Assembly: GCA_034437275.1 (NCBI GenBank)
Contig: DAOTUD010000192.1
Span: 5,609 to 69,608 of the forward strand
Reading direction: 5' to 3'
DNA: 64,000 bases
Source: TC-15 sp034437275
Lineage (GTDB): Bacteria; Chloroflexota; Anaerolineae; Aggregatilineales; Aggregatilineaceae
The notes beneath the pieces were generated by a model. That model searched no databases. It was not told where the DNA came from and was given only the letters and a program-made list of their open reading frames with translations. Position 1 is the stretch's first letter. Each line of letters starts with the position of its first letter. Position numbers and translations under genes: made by a program. Shown here piece after piece: positions 59,367 to 64,000 of this stretch.

Positions 59367-60806
59367 TCAGTCGCGTGCCGTCAGGCCGCCTTCGGTCATG
59401 GCGCGCGCATCGAGCGCGGCGCGTGCCTCTTCTGCGCTCAGGTAGCCCAACTCGACCACGACATCCAGAATCGGGCGGTTGGTTTCCATCGCTTTTTTGG
59501 CGACTTCCGCGCCCTTGAGATAGCCGATGATCGGGTTCAACGCGGTGACCAGGATCGCGTTTTTGGAGAGCCAGCCTTCGGCTTTTTCGCGGTTGGCAGT
59601 TACCCCGGCGACACACTTTTCGGTGAAGGCGTTGACCGCGCCGATAGTGACGTGCATCATCTCGAACAGGTTATGCGCGATGATCGGCATCATGACGTTT
59701 AGTTCAAGCTGCCCGGCTTGCCCGGCCAGCATGACCGTCATGTCGTTGCCCATCACATGGAACATCGCCATGTTGAGCATCTCGGCCAGGACCGGGTTCA
59801 CCTTGCCCGGCATGATGCTCGAGCCGGGCTGCACGACCGGCAGGTGCAGCTCGTCCAGGCCGGTCGAGGGGCCGCTGCTCAACAGCCGGAAGTCGTTGGC
59901 GATGCGCGTCAGGTCTTGCGCCAGCGTGCGGATGGCCCCAGAGAAGAAGACCGCGTCCTGCATGGACTGCATCGACTCGAACAGGTTGTCGCTCTCATAC
60001 AGTGTGAAACCGGTCAGATCGGCGAGCGTGGCAACCATGCGCGCGTGATAGTCTGCGTGGGCGTTCAGTCCGGTGCCGGTTGCCGTGCCGCCGATTCCCA
60101 ACCGGCGCAGCCCCTCGGCAGCCTGCGTGATCTTGGTGATGTTGCGCGCAATCGTTGTGGCGTAACCGCTAAATTCCTGGCCCAGCCGGACCGGGACTGC
60201 GTCCTGAAGGTGGGTGCGCCCGCTTTTCACCACAGCGTCGAACTCGGCGGCTTTTTGTTCTAGCATGTATTGGAGTTCGGCCAGCGTCTCCGTGAGTTCG
60301 TCCAAGCGCCACAAACTGCCCAGCCGGATCGCGGTTGGGATGGTGTCGTTGGTGGACTGTGCCATGTTGACGTGATCGTTGGGGTGGACGGGTTTCTCTG
60401 GCGCGGTGATCGCGTAGCCGAGCAGTTGGTTGGCCCGGTTGGCGATGACTTCGTTGGTGTTCATGTTGTGGCTGGTGCCGGCTCCGGCCTGGAAGGGGTC
60501 GACCACAAACTGATCGTTCCACTGGCCTTGCAGCACCTCATCGGCGGCCTGTACGATCGCCTGGGCGATTTCGTCGCCGGCCATGGTGCGATCCCCGACC
60601 TGCTTGTCCTGGAACAGCCCTAGCCCATGATTGACTTGCGCGGCAGCCCGTTTGATCATGGCCTGCGCCCAGATAAATGCTGGATAGGGCTGCATGCCGC
60701 TGATCGGGAAATTTTGCACGGCGCGCTGGGTTTGTGCGCCCCACAGCGCATTTGCCGGTACCTGGATGCCTCCGAGGGAGTCTGTTTCGGTGCGGTGGTC
60801 AGTCAT
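59367..60806 (-). CDS. Class II fumarase / aspartate ammonia-lyase superfamily enzyme
   Basis: 479 residues. The conserved GSSIMPGKVNPV loop is present, as are GAGTSHNMNTNEVIANRANQ, GRTHLQDAVPVRLGQEFSGY and HVNMAQSTNDTIPTAIRL. The signatures are mixed: the start (ALWGAQTQRAVQNFPIS) and the tail (LVTALNPIIGYLKGAEVAKK) are fumarase-like, while GAGTS..MN.NEVI and GQLELNVM...HNLFE lean to aspartase. Either fumarate hydration or aspartate deamination is possible. It is a single gene with its own terminator at 59310. Confidence 0.85.
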   Translation of the reverse strand: MTDHRTETDSLGGIQVPANALWGAQTQRAVQNFPISGMQPYPAFIWAQAMIKRAAAQVNHGLGLFQDKQVGDRTMAGDEIAQAIVQAADEVLQGQWNDQFVVDPFQAGAGTSHNMNTNEVIANRANQLLGYAITAPEKPVHPNDHVNMAQSTNDTIPTAIRLGSLWRLDELTETLAELQYMLEQKAAEFDAVVKSGRTHLQDAVPVRLGQEFSGYATTIARNITKITQAAEGLRRLGIGGTATGTGLNAHADYHARMVATLADLTGFTLYESDNLFESMQSMQDAVFFSGAIRTLAQDLTRIANDFRLLSSGPSTGLDELHLPVVQPGSSIMPGKVNPVLAEMLNMAMFHVMGNDMTVMLAGQAGQLELNVMMPIIAHNLFEMMHVTIGAVNAFTEKCVAGVTANREKAEGWLSKNAILVTALNPIIGYLKGAEVAKKAMETNRPILDVVVELGYLSAEEARAALDARAMTEGGLTARD

Positions 60807-60924
60807 GTGTTGTCCTTTCGCGCAATATGTAGGATTGTTTTATTGTATATTGATAAAATTTGATGGGGATGGCCAGTTTTTTGTTTTGTTGTAATGACTA
60901 CGCGAAAGATTTGCCCAGCCTGAA

Positions 60925-61614
60925 CTACACAAAATCAAGCGGCGTCCCCTCAGGCGCAATCAGCACATGCTGCGCCACTTTAGTCCCTATCACCTGCTCC
61001 TCATCCCGTATCAGCAAGGTGATCGGCCCCTCGAACGGGTCGTGCGCCAGCACGGTGATCGGCGTCCCAATAATCAGGCCCTTCTCATCCAGGTAGCGCA
61101 GCATATCCGCGGATTGATCGCGCAGCCGGGCCACTACGCCGGCTTTGTCCAGCGGCCAATCGGAGAGGGGGGTTAACTTCCGCTGGTAGATAGTGCCTTC
61201 ATGGTCGGGGATCGGATCGCCATGCGGATCGTAACGAGGGTCGCCCAGGTATTCGGCGATGCGCTGCACCAGACGCGGGGATACGACATGCTCCAGCCGT
61301 TCGGCTTCCTCGTGTACCTTGTCCCACGTATAGCCCAGCGTCTTGACCAGAAATAACTCGAGCAGGCGATGATTGCGCACAATCTCCAGCGCCACCCGTT
61401 CGCCAACGTCCGTCAGCCGGACCCCGCGATAGGGTTCGTGGGCCACCAGGTTTGCTTTGGCGAGCTTCTTGGCCATCTCGGTTGTCGAAGGGGCAGTGAT
61501 GTCTAGTGCCTGGGCCAACATTGACGTTTGCACACGATCATGCTCTTGCTGTAGTAAATACACCGCTTTGAGGAAGTCCTCTACTGCTTCGCTGTAAGTC
61601 TCTCGATGTTCCAC
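60925..61614 (-). CDS. DtxR/IdeR-type metal-dependent regulator
   Basis: 229 residues from GTG 61614 (AGGATGGCGAACG upstream); a further upstream in-frame start at 61662 is less likely. N-terminal winged helix (YSEAVEDFLKAVYLLQQEH; AQALDITAPSTTEMAKKLAK), a dimerisation/metal domain (LEHVVSPRLVQRIAEYLGDP with His, Glu and Asp ligands), and a C-terminal FeoA-type SH3 domain (DEKGLIIGTPITVLAHDPFE). This is the long IdeR/DtxR form that senses Fe(II) or Mn(II). It is a candidate regulator of the ZIP and feo genes, although the feo operator looks Fur-like. Confidence 0.88.
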   Translation of the reverse strand: MEHRETYSEAVEDFLKAVYLLQQEHDRVQTSMLAQALDITAPSTTEMAKKLAKANLVAHEPYRGVRLTDVGERVALEIVRNHRLLELFLVKTLGYTWDKVHEEAERLEHVVSPRLVQRIAEYLGDPRYDPHGDPIPDHEGTIYQRKLTPLSDWPLDKAGVVARLRDQSADMLRYLDEKGLIIGTPITVLAHDPFEGPITLLIRDEEQVIGTKVAQHVLIAPEGTPLDFV

Positions 61615-61670
61615 CGTTCGCCATCCTCCCACGCTGCTCACTGCTATTTTACCCGATCCCACCCCGGCAA

Positions 61671-61700
61671 AAAAGACGGCACCGGAAGGCCCCGTCTTTT
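61671..61700. terminator. Bidirectional terminator hairpin
   Basis: AAAAGACGG / CCGTCTTTT with a 12-nt loop; T-tracts lie on both strands, and the minus strand has TTTTTT. It separates the DtxR gene from the relic and the pepF terminator. Confidence 0.75.
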
Positions 61701-61882
61701 GATCTGCATCGCGGGGCGGCCCAGGTCGCGCTGAACTGGGTCATCAGCAAAGGGGCGATGCGATCCCCATCCCCGGCGCGAAGAACGCTCACCAGGCTGA
61801 ACAGAATGCCGGTGCCACCGGCTGGAAACTCAGTCCCGACGAGATGGCAGCACTGGATGAGGCGAGCGCAAACGTCAGTTAG
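61701..61882 (+). pseudogene. 3' relic of an aldo/keto reductase gene, frameshifted
   Basis: The plus strand reads RGAAQVALNWVISKGA, then, after a frame change, IPIPGAKNAHQAEQNAGATG, then WKLSPDEMAALDEASANVS and TAG. This is the C-terminal part of an aldo/keto reductase (about 60 of ~320 residues). The break is a tandem GCGATGCGAT at 61755-61764: removing one copy restores KGAIPIPGAKN. Upstream, similarity stops at the hairpin. The gene is dead. Confidence 0.78.
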
Positions 61883-61892
61883 GACCGGAATC

Positions 61893-61914
61893 AAAAAGGG
61901 GGCGGCAAGCCCCC
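61893..61914 (-). terminator. Intrinsic terminator of pepF
   Basis: On the minus strand, GGGGGC / GCCCCC with a 5-nt loop followed by TTTTT, about 40 bp after the pepF stop. Confidence 0.85.
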
Positions 61915-61953
61915 TGACTTTATGCTTCATGGGGTAACCGGACCGATGTCCGG

Positions 61954-63744
61954 CTACCTGGTCTGCTCGACAAGCTGCTCGGCCTGGGTGACCAGCGTTT
62001 CAATCTCGATCACCCCTTCTTGCCAGAACTGCGGATCGGTCAGGTCAACGCCCATCGGCTCCAGGATTTTCTCAGGCCAGTCAGAACCACCGGCGCGCAG
62101 CACGTCCAGATAGCGCGGAGCGAAAGTGTCGCCTTCCTGACGATAGCGCGCAAACAGCGCCAGCACCAGTAGTTCGCCAAAAGCGTAGGCATACACATAG
62201 CCCGGTACGTGCAAGAAGTGCGGCACATAGCTCCACCACCGCGCGTAATTGTCGGTCATGGTCACGCTGTCGGAGAACATGGCGCGCTGCGTCTCCATCC
62301 AGATGTCGTTGATACGGTCGCTGGCCAGTTCGCCCTCGTCGCGCCGGGCGGTGTGCAGCCCGTGCTCAAAGCGATTCATCGACACCTGCCGGAAGACCGT
62401 CGCAAACGAATCCTCGATCTTGTGCGCCAGCATCGCCAGCCGCACCTGCGGATCGTCTTCCTGCTCCATCAGGTCGGTGAAGACCAGCATCTCGCCAAAC
62501 GTCGAGGCCATCTCGGCGGTCGTCAACGGGGTATGCGCCTGCAACATCCCCTGCTCGCGCGCGAGATACTGGTGAATGCCATGCCCCAACTCGTGCGCCA
62601 GCGTCATGACATCGCGCGCGGTGCCCACAAAGTTGAGGAATACATAGGGGTGGGCGGAAGGAACCGTCCCGGCGCTGTAGGCACCGCCGCGCTTACCGGG
62701 GCGCGGGGCCGCGTCGATCCACGACTCGCTAAAGAACTGCCCGGCGATCTCCGCCGATTGAGGATGGAATTGCCCGTAAGCTTTCAGCACGATCTCGCGT
62801 GCGGTGTCCCACTGGTATTCTCCGGCAGCCGACGGCAGCGGCGCATAACGATCATAGTCGTACAGTTCGTCCAGGCCGAGCAGCTTACGCTTCAGGTGAT
62901 AGTAGCGCGCCACGATATCGTACCGCGAGGTCACCGCCTCGATCAGCGCCTCAACCACGTCGTCGCTGACTTCGTTGGCCAGGTTGCGCGCCGAAATCCA
63001 GCTCGGGTAGTCGCGTAGCCGGTCATCAGAGGCTTTATCAGCGGCCAGCGTATTGAAAATATACGTGGTGATCGGCAGGTTTTTGTCCAGCACGACAGTG
63101 AAGGCTTCGGCAGCGCTTTTCCGCACGTCACGATCCGGCACGTAGAGCTTCGCCAGGATATCGGACTGGGTCAGTTCCTCGCCCTCGAATGGATAGCGGG
63201 TATTGCCCATCAATTCCGTGAAAAAGCGACGCCAGGCTTCCCGCCCAGTGACCGCCTTTTCCGCCAGGATTTTTTCTTCCGGTTCGGTCAGGCGGTGCGG
63301 CTGGTACCGGCGCGCGGTCTCCATCCAATGCTGGTAGTGTTCCAGTGTGGGATGCGCCATCATGCGCTGGGCAAAATCGTCAGGTGCGTTGATCCATTCC
63401 AGGTCGAAGAACACCAGCTTCTGCTGTAGCTGCGACTCCCATTCGGTGACCTTTTGCAGCAGGCTCCCATACTGCGGATTGCCGGTGTCGGTCGACCAGA
63501 TCAGGTTGGCGAAGGCCCCCAGCTTATGGGCCATCTCGACAATCGTCTCATACGCCTGAATAGCCTCGTACAGTTCCTCAGGGGCGAGCGTGGTCAGTTT
63601 GCCGCGATACTCCGCCGCCAACTGGTCGGCCTGCTGGTTGGCCGCCTGCATATCCTGTTCAATGTTCGGGTCATCGATCCCTGCATACAGATCACTCAGG
63701 TCCCAGACGACCTTTTCTGCTCCGGTTTGTTTGGTAGTGGCCAT
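61954..63744 (-). CDS. pepF: Oligoendopeptidase F (M3B metallopeptidase)
   Basis: 596 residues from ATG 63744 (GGAG eight bases upstream); the open frame extends further up without family similarity. The catalytic zinc site is VMTLAHELGHGIHQYLA (HExxH), followed by STFGEMLVFTDLM, whose Glu is the third ligand, as in M3 peptidases. The chain is all-helical, with a long N-terminal domain (VWDLSDLYAGIDDP and EEKILAEKAVTGREAWRRF) and the usual M3B tail. It cuts short peptides in the cytoplasm. It is a single gene, followed by a terminator. Confidence 0.92.
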   Translation of the reverse strand: MATTKQTGAEKVVWDLSDLYAGIDDPNIEQDMQAANQQADQLAAEYRGKLTTLAPEELYEAIQAYETIVEMAHKLGAFANLIWSTDTGNPQYGSLLQKVTEWESQLQQKLVFFDLEWINAPDDFAQRMMAHPTLEHYQHWMETARRYQPHRLTEPEEKILAEKAVTGREAWRRFFTELMGNTRYPFEGEELTQSDILAKLYVPDRDVRKSAAEAFTVVLDKNLPITTYIFNTLAADKASDDRLRDYPSWISARNLANEVSDDVVEALIEAVTSRYDIVARYYHLKRKLLGLDELYDYDRYAPLPSAAGEYQWDTAREIVLKAYGQFHPQSAEIAGQFFSESWIDAAPRPGKRGGAYSAGTVPSAHPYVFLNFVGTARDVMTLAHELGHGIHQYLAREQGMLQAHTPLTTAEMASTFGEMLVFTDLMEQEDDPQVRLAMLAHKIEDSFATVFRQVSMNRFEHGLHTARRDEGELASDRINDIWMETQRAMFSDSVTMTDNYARWWSYVPHFLHVPGYVYAYAFGELLVLALFARYRQEGDTFAPRYLDVLRAGGSDWPEKILEPMGVDLTDPQFWQEGVIEIETLVTQAEQLVEQTR

Positions 63745-63801
63745 CAAAAAGCTCCATAATCGTTCAACAAGTTTTCGCCGCATAAGGATAACAAACGTCG
63801 C

Positions 63802-63830
63802 ATGACTGCACAATTGCGCAGCGTTATAAT
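63802..63830 (+). promoter_or_regulatory. Promoter of a downstream (probably rRNA) operon
   Basis: ATGACT (63802-63807) and a perfect TATAAT (63825-63830) with a 17-bp spacer on the plus strand, reading out of the window and overlapping the divergent pepF control region. Confidence 0.65.
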
Positions 63831-63916
63831 ATGTTATACGCACTCAAAACAGCACAAAGGAGAATACATTTCTGTAGTTTCGCCAAAAACACGGAAAAGC
63901 GAAAGAACGAACCCGA

Positions 63917-63928
63917 TGTTCTTTAACA
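63917..63928 (+). promoter_or_regulatory. boxA antitermination element of an rRNA leader
   Basis: TGTTCTTTAACA matches the boxA core of bacterial rRNA leaders (E. coli TGCTCTTTAACA). No coding frame of note exists from 63845 to 64000. The 16S gene itself would lie beyond the window. Confidence 0.65.
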
Positions 63929-64000
63929 ATAGACACGCCGAAGCAGCCCAGACCGCGCAGGTGGACTGAACAAGCGTGAGATAGCGGGAACTGACAAGCG

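Noticed and set aside
61649..61930. 93-residue minus-strand frame between dtxR and pepF
   Set aside because: Crosses two terminators and is antisense to the aldo/keto reductase relic.
1..64000. tRNA genes and complete insertion sequences
   Set aside because: I looked for GGTTCGAATCC-type T-arms and for transposase genes with terminal repeats and saw none that held up; a dedicated scan would be more sensitive.

Overview
This is a GC-rich bacterial chromosomal window with tightly packed genes, frequent ATGA or TGATG overlaps, GTG and TTG starts alongside ATG, and Shine-Dalgarno sites of the GGAGG type. The gene set (cNMP-domain signalling proteins, C_GCAxxG protein, TrmB-type regulator, SPC-type metal ATPase, M3B peptidase, several secreted SH3-like proteins) would fit a member of the Chloroflexota such as the Anaerolineae. 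That assignment is an inference from protein flavour only and was not tested.

Layout. 1-702: the end of a Tn7-like transposon. It carries the start of a TnsA-like gene reading inward and three direct repeats that look like TnsB sites, and it has interrupted a secreted peptidase gene whose 3' part is 703-1874. 2037-12652: housekeeping and transport genes (ABC-F ATPase, SulP permease, a DUF6884-like protein, a membrane Fe-S oxidoreductase, DoxX, AlaX, MutS-like ATPase). 12653-18904: a minus-strand operon for a molybdenum hydroxylase with two metallo-beta-lactamase proteins, a His-rich NifX-like protein and a C_GCAxxG protein. 19063-25563: XRE-cupin regulator, exonuclease III, an orphan giant FtsX-type permease and a cNMP-histidine kinase. 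25582-33211: beta-mannosidase, diverging from a TetR-controlled ABC-2 exporter operon. 33333-40298: cNMP-acetoacetate decarboxylase fusion, FAD oxidoreductase, TrmB regulator with a P1B-4 metal ATPase, a TPR-like protein and a response regulator.

40419-48116 is the most unusual part. It is a replicon-like island with a DnaA-domain replication protein whose gene contains frame-rotating iterons followed by an A+T-richer stretch, an AAA ATPase, an AT-hook/ribbon-helix-helix-like protein, ParA and a ParB with an insertion. Non-coding DNA holds phased TTTGATC repeats downstream of parB and nested inverted repeats upstream of rep. It looks like a plasmid-type replication and partition module living in, or recently merged into, the chromosome.

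48097-63744 returns to ordinary genes: secreted SGNH hydrolase and glycosidase-like proteins, a cupin, an iron-uptake operon (FeoA, split FeoB, FeoC) behind tandem Fur-like operators, a VPS62-like protein, class I fumarase (two subunits), a ZIP transporter, a class II fumarase/aspartase, a DtxR regulator, an aldo/keto reductase relic and oligoendopeptidase F. The last ~200 bases contain a promoter and a boxA element, so an rRNA operon probably begins just beyond the window.
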